A stretch of 64,000 nucleotides of DNA from Geodermatophilus marinus (GTDB lineage: Bacteria > Actinomycetota > Actinomycetes > Mycobacteriales > Geodermatophilaceae), in assembly GCF_003428645.1 (NCBI RefSeq), contig NZ_QVQH01000005.1, positions 186,001-250,000 of the forward strand. The letters are read 5' to 3'. Of the stretch, positions 20,383 through 30,045 are shown in pieces. The translations under genes and the position numbers were made by a program. The notes below the pieces were generated by a model. That model had not been told where the DNA came from. It searched no databases and saw only the letters and a program-made list of their open reading frames with translations. The stretch's first letter is position 1. Every line of letters begins with the position of its first letter.

Positions 20383-21173
20383 TGGATGGCGCCCCGGGTG
20401 CCCCCGCCGACCGCCACCGCGTCCCCGGTGATGCCGGCGCTGCGGGCCGAGGCGAGGAACACGACGACGTCGGCGACCTCGGCCGCGGTGACCAGCCGGC
20501 CGATGCTCGTGCCCGCCGCCAGGGCGCGCTCGGCCTCGGCGGGCGTCGTCCCGTCCCGCTCGGCCCGCGCGGCCACGACCTGCGGGGTGCGCTCGGTGAC
20601 GGTCGTGCCCGGGTGCACCACGGTCACCGTGATGCCGGCCGGGCCGAGCTCGTCGGCCAGGTTCTTGGTCATCGCCGCCACGGCCACGTTGCGCACCGAG
20701 CCGACCAGCGAGCCGGAGAGCCGCGCGTTCAGCCCGCTGACGTTCACGATCCGGCCCCAGCCCGCCGCGGCCATGTGCGGGGCCACGGCGCGGGCGAAGC
20801 GCAGGTAGCCGAGCACCTTGGTCTCGACCTCCTCGCGCAGCGCGTCGTCGCGCAGGTCGGCCAGGGGCGGCACGGGGGCGGAGGAGGCCGGCCGCGCCGC
20901 GGCGTTGACCAGCACGTCGACCCCGCCGAGCACGGCCACCACCCGGTCGACGACCGCGCGCACCGCGTCGTCCTCCCGGGTGTCGGCCGGGCAGGCGAGC
21001 ACGGTGGTGCCGTGCCGCCGGACGCGGGCCGCGGCGGCCTCGAGCGCGTCGCGGTCCCGGGCGACGAGCGCGACGTGGGCCCCCTCGGCGGCCAGCCCGT
21101 CGGCGACGGCCAGCCCGATGCCGCGGCTGCCGCCGGTCACGATCGCCCGCCTGCCGCCCAGCCCCAGGTCCAC
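20376..21173 (-). CDS. Short-chain dehydrogenase-like protein lacking the catalytic Tyr/Lys
   Basis: 265 residues. The N-terminal cofactor motif TGGSRGIG and VLVNAAAR are standard SDR, as is the end GDAVAVGGGTRG. At the active site the serine region reads VNVSGLNARLSGSLVGSVRN followed by VAVAAMTKNLADELGP, so the usual YxxxK is missing (roughly GxxxN by alignment). It may bind NAD(P) without standard reduction, or use another base. GTG start at 21173 with GGAGGG upstream. It follows the paa operon but a long hairpin (21201-21249) separates it, so co-expression is uncertain. Confidence 0.82.
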   Translation of the reverse strand: MDLGLGGRRAIVTGGSRGIGLAVADGLAAEGAHVALVARDRDALEAAAARVRRHGTTVLACPADTREDDAVRAVVDRVVAVLGGVDVLVNAAARPASSAPVPPLADLRDDALREEVETKVLGYLRFARAVAPHMAAAGWGRIVNVSGLNARLSGSLVGSVRNVAVAAMTKNLADELGPAGITVTVVHPGTTVTERTPQVVAARAERDGTTPAEAERALAAGTSIGRLVTAAEVADVVVFLASARSAGITGDAVAVGGGTRGAIHY

Positions 21174-21200
21174 CTGCGCGCTCCCTCCCTCCCGAGGAAG

Positions 21201-21249
21201 AGGAAGCTATACCCGTGTCCCGGGGTCGCGGACGTGGGAAGAGCTTCCT
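21201..21249 (-). terminator. Long hairpin at the end of the paa operon
   Basis: Outer arms 21201-21208 and 21242-21249 (AGGAAGCT/AGCTTCCT) and inner arms 21212-21220 and 21230-21238 pair (two G-U) around a symmetric 3x3 internal loop and a 9-base apical loop. The outer arm overlaps the thioesterase stop codon. It could terminate the paa transcript or attenuate read-through into the SDR gene. Confidence 0.55.
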
Positions 21250-21649
21250 ATGCCCGGGCCGTGCCGGCGAGGCGGGCCTCGAGCAGCTCCCGGGGGAGGA
21301 CCACCTGCACCGTCGTCCCGGTGCCGAGCTCGCGGCCGGCGGCGTCGGTCGCGGTGCAGGCGCAGGTCAGCCGGTTGCCGCGCACCTCGGTGCAGCGCGC
21401 GGTGAGGACGACGACGTCCCCCACGCGGGCGGGGGCGAGGTGCTCGACCGACACCGACCGGCCCACGCCCTCCTCGCCCGGCTCCAGGTGCTCGAGCAGC
21501 AGCGTGCGCCCGGCCTCCTCGAAGTGCTTGGCCATCGTGTAGGTGGCGTACACCGGGTGCACCGGGCCGAGCCGGTCGAAGTGCACGGTCATCTCGGGGG
21601 TGACCACGACCTCCAGGGTCGCGCTCGCCCCGACCGGGATCTCGCGCAC
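21248..21649 (-). CDS. Hotdog-fold thioesterase (FlK/COG5496-like)
   Basis: 133 residues. The segment VYATYTMAKHFEEAGR followed by SVSVEHLAPARVGD carries Thr, Glu and His in the order seen in the fluoroacetyl-CoA thioesterase FlK family. It starts 1 base after the paaE stop, so it is part of the paa operon. Its likely job is to release CoA from stalled phenylacetyl-, epoxy- or dead-end acyl-CoA, the role played by PaaI in other bacteria, but PaaI belongs to a different branch; this is inference from context. Confidence 0.8.
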   Translation of the reverse strand: MREIPVGASATLEVVVTPEMTVHFDRLGPVHPVYATYTMAKHFEEAGRTLLLEHLEPGEEGVGRSVSVEHLAPARVGDVVVLTARCTEVRGNRLTCACTATDAAGRELGTGTTVQVVLPRELLEARLAGTARA

Positions 21650-21650
21650 C

Positions 21651-22730
21651 TCAGGCGTCGAAGTCGACGGTGACGGCGTCGGTCACCGGGAGCGACTGGC
21701 AGGTGAGCACGTAGCCGGCCTCGACCTCGGCGGCCTCCAGCGCGTAGTTGCGGCGCATCTCGACCTCGCCGTCGGTGACCCGCGCCCGGCAGGTGCCGCA
21801 CACCCCGCCCTTGCAGGCGAAGGGCAGGTCGCCGCGCACCTTCTGCGCCGAGTCGAGCACCGGCACGTCGCGGGGCAGCGCCAGGGTCGTGGTGCGCCCG
21901 TCGAGGACGACGGTCACCTGGCTGCTCGGCCCCTCGACGGTCTCCTCGTCACCGCGCACCGGCTCCGGCGGGACGTCGTCGACGTAGAACAGCTCCTGGT
22001 GGACCTTCTCGGCCGGCACGCCGAGCTCGGCGAGCAGCTCGCGGGCGTCGGAGACCATCCCGTGCGGGCCGCACAGCCACCAGTGGTCCACGTGCGGGGC
22101 GTCGACCAGGTTGCCGACGAGGGTGCGCAGCCGGTCGCCGTCGAGCCGGCCGCTGGTCAGCTCGGCGTCGCGGGGCTCGCGGGAGAGCACGTGCACCAGC
22201 TGCAGCCGGGTGCCGTAGCGGTCCTTCAGGTCGGCCAGCTCGTCGGCGAACATGACCGTGTTGGTGCGCCGGTTGCCGTAGAAGACGGTGACGGTGGACT
22301 CCCCGTCGCGCAGCACGCTGGCGGCCAGCGACAGCGCCGGGGTGATCCCCGAGCCGGCGACGACGAACACGTGGTCGGCGGGCACCGACAGGTCGGCGGT
22401 GAAGGTCCCCGACGGCGGGAGCACCTCGATCTCGTCGCCCGGCCGGACCTCGTGCACCAGGTAGGAGGAGAAGAAGCCGCCGGGCACCTCGCGCACGCCG
22501 ACCCGGGGCGCGGCGCCCACGGGCGCGCAGATGGAGTACGACCGGCGCTCGTCGCGGTCGCCCTCCACCCGGCGCAGCGTGAGCGCCTGGCCGGGCCGGA
22601 ACACGTAGTCCTCGGCCAGCTCCTCGGGGACGTCGAAGGTGACCGCGACGGCGTCGTCGGTCAGCTGCTCGACGCGCGCCACCTTCAGCGGGTGGAACCG
22701 CGGCCGGCGGCGGGTGGTGGGTGCGGTCAC
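21651..22730 (-). CDS. paaE: Phenylacetyl-CoA epoxidase reductase subunit PaaE
   Basis: 359 residues. FAD-binding ferredoxin reductase module (RRSYSICAPVG), NAD-binding module (VFVVAGSGITPALSLAASVL) and a C-terminal plant-type [2Fe-2S] domain with ACKGGVCGTCRARV and a final LTCQS cysteine. PaaE passes electrons from NAD(P)H to the PaaA di-iron site. GTG start 4 bases after the paaD stop. The [2Fe-2S] domain being at the C-terminus is the PaaE arrangement, as opposed to ordinary phthalate-type reductases. Soluble, cytoplasmic. Confidence 0.95.
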   Translation of the reverse strand: MTAPTTRRRPRFHPLKVARVEQLTDDAVAVTFDVPEELAEDYVFRPGQALTLRRVEGDRDERRSYSICAPVGAAPRVGVREVPGGFFSSYLVHEVRPGDEIEVLPPSGTFTADLSVPADHVFVVAGSGITPALSLAASVLRDGESTVTVFYGNRRTNTVMFADELADLKDRYGTRLQLVHVLSREPRDAELTSGRLDGDRLRTLVGNLVDAPHVDHWWLCGPHGMVSDARELLAELGVPAEKVHQELFYVDDVPPEPVRGDEETVEGPSSQVTVVLDGRTTTLALPRDVPVLDSAQKVRGDLPFACKGGVCGTCRARVTDGEVEMRRNYALEAAEVEAGYVLTCQSLPVTDAVTVDFDA

Positions 22731-22734
22731 GGCC

Positions 22735-23262
22735 TCAGATCTCCTTGACGTGCTCGAACGGCTCGCCGCAGCTGCGGCACCGGCGCAGGGCCTTGCAGGC
22801 GGTGGCGCTGAACTCGCTCTGCTCGACGGTGTCGGCCGAGCCGCACAGCGGGCAGTCGGCGGTGCGGCGGGTGGGGCCCAGCTGGAGGGGCACCGGGCCT
22901 GCCGCGCGCACCGGCGCCCGCCCGGGCGGCGCGATCCCGCCCTCGGCGAGCTTGCGGCGGCCGGCCTCGCTGATCCAGTCGGTGGTCCAGGCGGGGGAGA
23001 GGACGGTGCGGACGTCGACGTCGGCGAACCCGGCCCGGTGCAGGGCGTGCACCAGGTCGGCGCGCATGACCCCCATGGCCGGGCAGCCGCTGTAGGTCGG
23101 GGTGATGTCGACGACCACGGTGCCGTCGTCGTCGACCCGGACGTCGCGCAGCACGCCCAGGTCGGCGAGGGTCAGCATGGGCAGCTCGGGGTCGGTCACC
23201 GTCTCGGCGACCACCCGGGCGTCGTCCACGGTGCGCGTCGTCCCCCCGGTCACGGCCGTCAC
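22735..23262 (-). CDS. paaD: Phenylacetate degradation protein PaaD
   Basis: 175 residues. An N-terminal MIP18/DUF59 module (VTDPELPMLTLADLGVLRDV, then PTYSGCPAMGVM) is followed by a C-terminal zinc-ribbon with CPLCGS and CRSCGEPF. PaaD is needed for the epoxidase to work, probably in iron-sulfur or di-iron maturation, though it is not part of the purified complex. The GTG at 23262 overlaps the paaC stop by 4 bases; a second in-frame GTG 9 bases in is an alternative. Confidence 0.93.
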   Translation of the reverse strand: MTAVTGGTTRTVDDARVVAETVTDPELPMLTLADLGVLRDVRVDDDGTVVVDITPTYSGCPAMGVMRADLVHALHRAGFADVDVRTVLSPAWTTDWISEAGRRKLAEGGIAPPGRAPVRAAGPVPLQLGPTRRTADCPLCGSADTVEQSEFSATACKALRRCRSCGEPFEHVKEI

Positions 23263-24170
23263 CACGTCGCCGCCGGGTGCTGCCGGGCCAGGCTCTGCAT
23301 CTCGGCGACCAGCTCGGCCAGCTCCGGGCCGTGCTGGCCGGACCGCCCGCGCGGCGCGGTGGCGGCCGGCCAGGCCGGAACGGTGAGCGTGGCCCGCTCG
23401 AGCACCGTGGTCAGGACCCCCTCGACCTCCTCGCGCAGCCCGGCCGGGTCCACCGCGACGCCGGCGTCCACCAGGCGCTGCTCGACGTCGGTGGGGGTGA
23501 GGACGTCGGCCAGCAGCGGCCAGACCGCGTCGACGCCCTCCTGCGCCCGGCGGTGCGACTCCGCGGTGCCGTCGCCCAGCCGGAGCACCCAGCGGGCGGC
23601 GTGGTCGCGGTGGTAGGTGAGCTCGTGCACGCCCTTGGCGGCGATGGCGGCCAGCACCGGGTCGCGGGACCCCCGCAGCCGGGCGAACAGCGCCAGCCGC
23701 ACGGTCGAGGCGACCAGCAGCCGGACCACCGTGCGGCCGAAGTCGCCGCCCGGCGCCTCGACCAGGCCGGTGTTGCGGAACTCGTCGGGGTCGCGGAAGT
23801 AGGCCAGCGCGTCCTCGTCCGGGATGCTGTCGGTCGCCTGCGACCGGGACCGGCCCAGCACGCCCGTCGAGCCGGCCCGGGCCAGCAGCAGCCGGGCCTG
23901 CCCGAGCAGGTCGAGGGCGACGTTGGCGACGGCGACCTCCTCCTCGAGCTCGGGGGAGGCGGTGACCCACTGGGTGAGCCGCTGCGCCAGGACCAGCGCG
24001 TCGTCGCCGAGCATCAGGCAGTAGGTGCCCAGGTCGGCCGGGTCGACGCCCTCGGGCACGGTGGTGTCGACCCCGGCCAGCGGGTCGTCGAACCCGGTGC
24101 CGAAGGCCCAGTGCCCGTGGTCGTCCGCCGCGTTGGCCAACGCGTCGTACACCGTCTCCTCGTGCGCCAT
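23259..24170 (-). CDS. paaC: Phenylacetyl-CoA epoxidase structural subunit PaaC
   Basis: 303 residues. Contains the PaaC features LGDDALVLAQRLTQWV, NVALDLLGQARLLL and KGVHELTYHRDHAARWVLRLGDGT. PaaC is the ferritin-like partner that stabilises the catalytic PaaA without its own active di-iron centre. The ATG at 24170 has an excellent AAGGAG ribosome site, unlike the coupled genes after it. It is separated from paaB by 193 GC-rich bases, so it may be initiated or regulated independently. Confidence 0.94.
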   Translation of the reverse strand: MAHEETVYDALANAADDHGHWAFGTGFDDPLAGVDTTVPEGVDPADLGTYCLMLGDDALVLAQRLTQWVTASPELEEEVAVANVALDLLGQARLLLARAGSTGVLGRSRSQATDSIPDEDALAYFRDPDEFRNTGLVEAPGGDFGRTVVRLLVASTVRLALFARLRGSRDPVLAAIAAKGVHELTYHRDHAARWVLRLGDGTAESHRRAQEGVDAVWPLLADVLTPTDVEQRLVDAGVAVDPAGLREEVEGVLTTVLERATLTVPAWPAATAPRGRSGQHGPELAELVAEMQSLARQHPAATW

Positions 24171-24363
24171 CTGGCGGCTCCTTCTGCTGGTGATGCACTT
24201 CGGACCCTGAGCCGCATGCAACGGCTCCACGGGGCCCGCAGGGCCGCCCTCTCCCGGGGCCCTCGGGGATGGCCCCCTCCCAGGGGCCCTGGTGAGCCTG
24301 GAATCGGCCCCCGTGCAGGGTCCCGCCGCGAGCTTGCGAGTGGCGGGGGGCACGGGGGTCCTC
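24171..24363 (-). other. GC-rich palindromic gap inside the paa operon
   Basis: These 193 bases separate paaB from paaC, genes that normally overlap or nearly touch. It is full of self-complementary runs: the direct repeat GGGGCCCT at 24256-24263 and 24283-24290 (each containing GGGCCC), GGGGATGGCCCC between them, and a CCCGCC/GGCGGG pair flanking GCGAGCTTGCGAG. No coding frame of quality crosses it. It could be an inserted intergenic repeat, an attenuator or an RNA-processing site. Confidence 0.5.
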
Positions 24364-24735
24364 TTACATGTGGGGGACGTTCTCGGGGATCTCGTAGAAC
24401 GTCGGGTGGCGGTAGACCTTGTCGCCGCTGGGGGCGAACATCGGGTCCTTCTCGTCGGGGCTCGAGGCGGTGATGTCGGCCGCCCGGACCACCCAGATGC
24501 TCACGCCCTCGTTGCGCCGGGTGTAGAGGTCGCGCGCGGCGTCGACCGCCATCTCGTCGTCCGGCGCGTGCAGCGAGCCCACGTGCACGTGGTTGATCCC
24601 GCGCTTGCCGCGCACGAAGACCTCGTAGAGCGGCCAGTCGCGCCGGGTCTTGGCCGGCGCGGGCTCGACGGGGACCTCCGGCCCGGTGGGGACGGCGCCG
24701 TGCCCGCCCTCGCTGGTCAGGTCGCCCTGGCTCAT
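24364..24735 (-). CDS. paaB: Phenylacetyl-CoA epoxidase subunit PaaB
   Basis: 123 residues, the usual PaaB size. Motifs [20 protein letters not shown] and [13 protein letters not shown] identify it. PaaB bridges PaaAC heterodimers and is essential for the 1,2-epoxidation complex. The first 30 residues are a Pro/Gly-rich extension. The ATG overlaps the paaA stop (ATGA) and it ends in a TAA codon, rare for this GC-rich window. Confidence 0.95.
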   Translation of the reverse strand: MSQGDLTSEGGHGAVPTGPEVPVEPAPAKTRRDWPLYEVFVRGKRGINHVHVGSLHAPDDEMAVDAARDLYTRRNEGVSIWVVRAADITASSPDEKDPMFAPSGDKVYRHPTFYEIPENVPHM

Positions 24736-25718
24736 GCCGCCCGCCCCCCGTGCTCGGCGGAGTGCTTGGTGGCGTAGGCGTTGGCCGCCTCGGTCACCCA
24801 GGCGTTGTCGTCCCGTGCGGCCCTGCGGCGGGCGATGCGGACGTCGTTCATCGGCCCGCTGCCGCTGACCACGCGCTTGAACTCGTCCCAGTCGATCGCG
24901 CCGGACCGCCAGTGCCCGGCCGCCTCGTCCCAGGCCAGGTCGGGGTCGGGCAGCGTGACGCCGAGAGCCTCCGCCTGCGGCACCGTCATGTCGACGAAGC
25001 GCTGGCGCAGCTCGTCGTTGCTGTGCCGCTTGATGCCCCAGGCCATCGACTGCGCCGAGTTCGGGCTGTCGTCGTCCGGCGGGCCGAACATCATCAGCGA
25101 CGGCCACCACCAGCGGTCGACGGCGTCCTGCACCATGGCCCGCTGCTCGGGGGTGCCGCGCATCATCGTCATCAGCAGCTCGTAGCCCTGCCGCTGGTGG
25201 AACGACTCCTCCTTGCAGATGCGGATCATCGCCCGGGCGTAGGGCCCGTAGGAGGAGCGGCACAGCGGCACCTGGTTGCAGATCGCCGCGCCGTCGACCA
25301 GCCAGCCGATGACGCCGACGTCGGCGTAGGTGAGCGTGGGGTAGTTGAAGATCGAGCTGTACTTCTGCCTGCGCTCGATCAGCTTGTCGGTGAGGTCGGC
25401 GCGGTCGGCGCCGAGGGTCTCGGCGGCCGAGTAGAGGTACATGCCGTGGCCGGCCTCGTCCTGCACCTTGGCCAGCAGGATCGCCTTGCGGCGCAGGGAC
25501 GGCGCGGCCAGCAGCCAGTCGCCCTCCGGCTGCATCCCGATGATCTCGGAGTGCGCGTGCTGGGCGATCTGGCGGATGAGCGTCTTCCGGTAGCCCTCGG
25601 GCATCCAGTCGCGCGGCTCGATGCGGTGCCCGGCGGCGATGGTGGCGTCGAACTGGGCCTGCAGGGCCGCCTCGTCGGGCGTCCCGGCGGCGGGGCGGTC
25701 CAGGGTGGGCGCGGACAT
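24732..25718 (-). CDS. paaA: Phenylacetyl-CoA epoxidase catalytic subunit PaaA
   Basis: 328 residues. Di-iron carboxylate ligands are visible as the EAGH of [13 protein letters not shown] and the ESFH of [34 protein letters not shown] is the usual core. PaaA, with PaaC, PaaB and PaaE, converts phenylacetyl-CoA to its ring-1,2-epoxide using O2. First gene of the operon, starting 24 bases from a TetR-type operator; AGGGGA precedes the ATG. Divergent from paaK. Confidence 0.96.
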   Translation of the reverse strand: MSAPTLDRPAAGTPDEAALQAQFDATIAAGHRIEPRDWMPEGYRKTLIRQIAQHAHSEIIGMQPEGDWLLAAPSLRRKAILLAKVQDEAGHGMYLYSAAETLGADRADLTDKLIERRQKYSSIFNYPTLTYADVGVIGWLVDGAAICNQVPLCRSSYGPYARAMIRICKEESFHQRQGYELLMTMMRGTPEQRAMVQDAVDRWWWPSLMMFGPPDDDSPNSAQSMAWGIKRHSNDELRQRFVDMTVPQAEALGVTLPDPDLAWDEAAGHWRSGAIDWDEFKRVVSGSGPMNDVRIARRRAARDDNAWVTEAANAYATKHSAEHGGRAA

Positions 25719-25742
25719 GTCGTCCCCTCGGGTCGGCGGTCA

Positions 25743-25766
25743 ATTACTGACCGGACGGTCGGTAAT
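25743..25766 (-). promoter_or_regulatory. TetR-type operator in front of paaA
   Basis: A 24-bp near-perfect palindrome with half-sites ATTACTGACCG and CGGTCGGTAAT. It lies just downstream of a plausible paaA -10 box, where a bound repressor would block transcription. The same half-sites recur at 25831-25852 and 33643-33663. The TetR gene at 27329 is the natural candidate regulator. Confidence 0.65.
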
Positions 25767-25767
25767 G

Positions 25768-25796
25768 AGTGTGCCCCACCGCGGCGCGGATCACAA
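25768..25796 (-). promoter_or_regulatory. Candidate paaA promoter
   Basis: On the minus strand TTGTGA (25791-25796) and CACACT (25768-25773) are separated by 17 bases, a weak but correctly spaced -35/-10 pair. The operator palindrome starts 1 base downstream of the -10, over the expected transcription start. Sequence-based prediction only. Confidence 0.4.
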
Positions 25797-25830
25797 CCCC
25801 ACTTGACAGGGCGGGGGTCGGGGGAGTTGG

Positions 25831-25852
25831 TTACCGACCATCCGGTCGGTAA
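25831..25852 (+). promoter_or_regulatory. TetR-type operator in front of paaK
   Basis: A 22-bp palindrome with half-sites TTACCGACC and GGTCGGTAA around ATCC. A consensus TTGACA lies at 25803-25808 just upstream and the paaK start is 62 bases downstream, so binding would cover the core promoter. Same half-sites as the paaA site. Confidence 0.65.
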
Positions 25853-25914
25853 ATCGGGGCGCCCCGCCTCGGGACACCGGCCGTCCCGGCACCGACCCCG
25901 GAGGCGCAGCACCG

Positions 25915-27261
25915 ATGACCGCCAGCACGACCGACACCGACCGGCGGCTGGGCGCCGCCCCCGACCCCGCCCTGCTCGACCCCGCCGAGCGCCTGGGCCT
26001 CGACGAGCTGCGCGCCCTCCAGCTGGAGCGGCTGCAGTGGACGCTGCGGCACGCCTACGAGAACGTGCCGCACTACCGGCGGGCCTTCGACGAGGCCGGC
26101 GTGCACCCCGACGACTGCCGCGAGCTGGCCGACCTCGCCCGGTTCCCGACCACGAGCAAGACCGACCTGCGCGACAACTACCCGTTCGGCATGTTCGCCG
26201 TGCCGCAGGACCAGGTGCGCCGGGTGCACGCCTCGAGCGGGACGACGGGGCGGCCCACGGTGGTCGGCTACACCGAGCGGGACATCGACACCTGGGCCAC
26301 CGTGATGGCCCGGTCGATCCGCGCCGCGGGCGGGCGGGCCGGCGACAAGCTGCACAACGCCTACGGCTACGGGCTGTTCACCGGCGGGCTCGGCGCGCAC
26401 TACGGCGCCGAGAAGCTCGGCTGCACGGTCATCCCCATCTCCGGGGGCATGACCCCGCGCCAGGTGCAGCTGATCCGCGACTTCGAGCCGCGGGTGATCA
26501 TGGTGACGCCGTCCTACATGCTCACCGTCATCGACGAGTTCGAGAAGCAGGGGATGGACCCCCGCGCGTCGAGCCTGGAGATCGGCATCTTCGGCGCCGA
26601 GCCCTGGACCGAGCAGATGCGCCGCGAGATGGAGGAGCGGGCCGGCATCCACGCCGTCGACATCTACGGCCTGTCGGAGGTCATGGGCCCCGGCGTCGCC
26701 CAGGAGTGCGTGGAGACCAAGGACGGCCTGCACGTCTGGGAGGACCACTTCTACCCGGAGATCATCGACCCGGTCACCGGCGAGGTGCTGCCCGACGGCG
26801 AGCAGGGGGAGCTGGTCTTCACCTCGCTGACCAAGGAGGCCATGCCGGTCATCCGCTACCGCACCCGCGACCTCACCCGGCTGCTGCCCGGGACGGCGCG
26901 GCCCGGCATGCGCCGCATGGAGAAGGTCACCGGCCGCACCGACGACATGATCATCCTGCGCGGGGTCAACGTCTTCCCGACCCAGATCGAGGAGGTCGTC
27001 CTCCGCACCCGGGGCCTCTCGCCGCACTTCGCCCTCGAGCTGGTCAGCCGCGGCCGGATGGACCACCTCGTCGCGCGGGTCGAGGCCCGCCCCGACTGCC
27101 CGCCGGAGCGCCGCGACCCCGCCGCCCGCGAGGTCGAGAAGGGCGTCAAGGACATGGTCGGCAGCAGCATCGAGGTGCTCGTGGTCGACCCCGAGACGCT
27201 CCCGCGCTCCCTGGGCAAGCTGCAGCGGCTCACCGACTCCCGCGAGCGGACAGGGGCGTGA
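25915..27261 (+). CDS. paaK: Phenylacetate-CoA ligase
   Basis: 448 residues. The PaaK adenylation signature SSGTTGRPTVVGYT is preceded by the typical N-terminal QLERLQWTLRHAYENVPHYR; YGLSEVMGPGVAQEC and the hinge GRTDDMIILRGVNVFPTQIE are also present. It activates phenylacetate with ATP and CoA to phenylacetyl-CoA, the first committed step, feeding the epoxidase encoded divergently. The gene is followed at 68 bases by the TetR regulator gene, in the same direction. Confidence 0.96.
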   Translation: MTASTTDTDRRLGAAPDPALLDPAERLGLDELRALQLERLQWTLRHAYENVPHYRRAFDEAGVHPDDCRELADLARFPTTSKTDLRDNYPFGMFAVPQDQVRRVHASSGTTGRPTVVGYTERDIDTWATVMARSIRAAGGRAGDKLHNAYGYGLFTGGLGAHYGAEKLGCTVIPISGGMTPRQVQLIRDFEPRVIMVTPSYMLTVIDEFEKQGMDPRASSLEIGIFGAEPWTEQMRREMEERAGIHAVDIYGLSEVMGPGVAQECVETKDGLHVWEDHFYPEIIDPVTGEVLPDGEQGELVFTSLTKEAMPVIRYRTRDLTRLLPGTARPGMRRMEKVTGRTDDMIILRGVNVFPTQIEEVVLRTRGLSPHFALELVSRGRMDHLVARVEARPDCPPERRDPAAREVEKGVKDMVGSSIEVLVVDPETLPRSLGKLQRLTDSRERTGA

Positions 27262-27328
27262 GGATCGCAGCGAGGGACGAGCGAGGAGCGGAGCGGCCCG
27301 CGGGAGCGAGCCGAGGAAGGGAGGGTGC

Positions 27329-27939
27329 GTGACCGCTGCGCAGGTGCGCCGGGGCCGTCCGGGGCACTCGCTGGACACCCTGCTCGACGTCGCGGTCGCG
27401 GTGTTCATCGAGCGCGGCTACGACGCCACGAGCATGGAGGAGCTGGCCGGCCGGCTCGGCATCACGAAGTCGGCCATCTACCACCACGTCCCGGGCAAGG
27501 GGGAGCTGCTGCGGCTGGCCCTGGACCGGGCCCTGGACGCGCTGTTCGCCGTCACCGAGGAGCCCGGCGCCACCACCGGCCGGGCGATCGACCGGCTCGA
27601 GCACGTCGTCCGCGGCTCGGTGCGGGTGCTGGCCGCCGAGCTGCCCTTCGTCACCCTGCTGCTGCGGGTGCGCGGCAACTCCGAGGTGGAGCGGGCCGCG
27701 CTGGCCCGGCGCCGCCGCTTCGACCGGTTCGTCACCGACCTGGTGCGCGCCGCCGAGGTGGAGGGCGACGTCCGCCCGGACGTCGACCCCGCGGTCACCA
27801 GCCGGCTGCTGTTCGGCACCGTCAACTCGCTCACCGAGTGGTACCGCCCCGGCGGTGACCTCTCCGCCGACGACCTCGCCGACGCGCTGGTCACCACCAC
27901 GTTCTCCGGCCTCCGGGCCCACCCGAAGGGAGCCCTCCG

Positions 27940-27943
<4 letters not shown>
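27329..27943 (+). CDS. TetR-family regulator, probable repressor of the paa regulon
   Basis: 204 residues. The N-terminal HTH is clear (FIERGYDATSMEELAGRLGITKSAIYHHVPGKGELLR); the helical C-terminus would bind an effector, in analogous systems phenylacetyl-CoA or a related acyl-CoA. GTG start at 27329 follows GGAAGGGAGGG. It is encoded between paaK and paaZ, overlapping paaZ by 4 bases, and three matching palindromes occur before paaA, paaK and the transporter operon. The 65 bases upstream are a purine-rich GAGCG-type low-complexity run. Confidence 0.85.
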
Positions 27944-29968
<2,025 letters not shown>

Positions 29969-29979
<11 letters not shown>

Positions 29980-30001
29980 CCTGGGGGTGACCTGGGGGTG
30001 A
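29969..30001 (+). repeat. Three tandem copies of an 11-mer spanning the paaZ stop codon
   Basis: CCTGGGGGTGA occurs three times in perfect tandem at 29969, 29980 and 29991. The first copy supplies the last codons and TGA stop of paaZ; since 11 is not a multiple of 3, each copy places a TGA in a different frame. Copy-number slippage would leave the protein unchanged. Confidence 0.9.
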
Positions 30002-30002
30002 T

Positions 30003-30045
30003 GCGGAGTGCCCCGTGCGGGGAAACCTCGCACGGGGCACTCCGC
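30003..30045. terminator. Bidirectional hairpin between paaZ and the P450 gene
   Basis: Arms 30003-30022 and 30026-30045 form a 20-bp stem with one G-U pair and an AAA loop. It fills the gap between two convergent genes, its right end touching the P450 stop codon, so it can stop transcription from both sides. The outer stem GCGGAGTG is identical to that of the hairpin at 2152-2198. Confidence 0.8.

Noticed and set aside
27262..27328. GAGCG-rich purine run before the TetR gene
   Set aside because: Looks like a repeat family, but I could not define a unit or palindrome; kept only as context.
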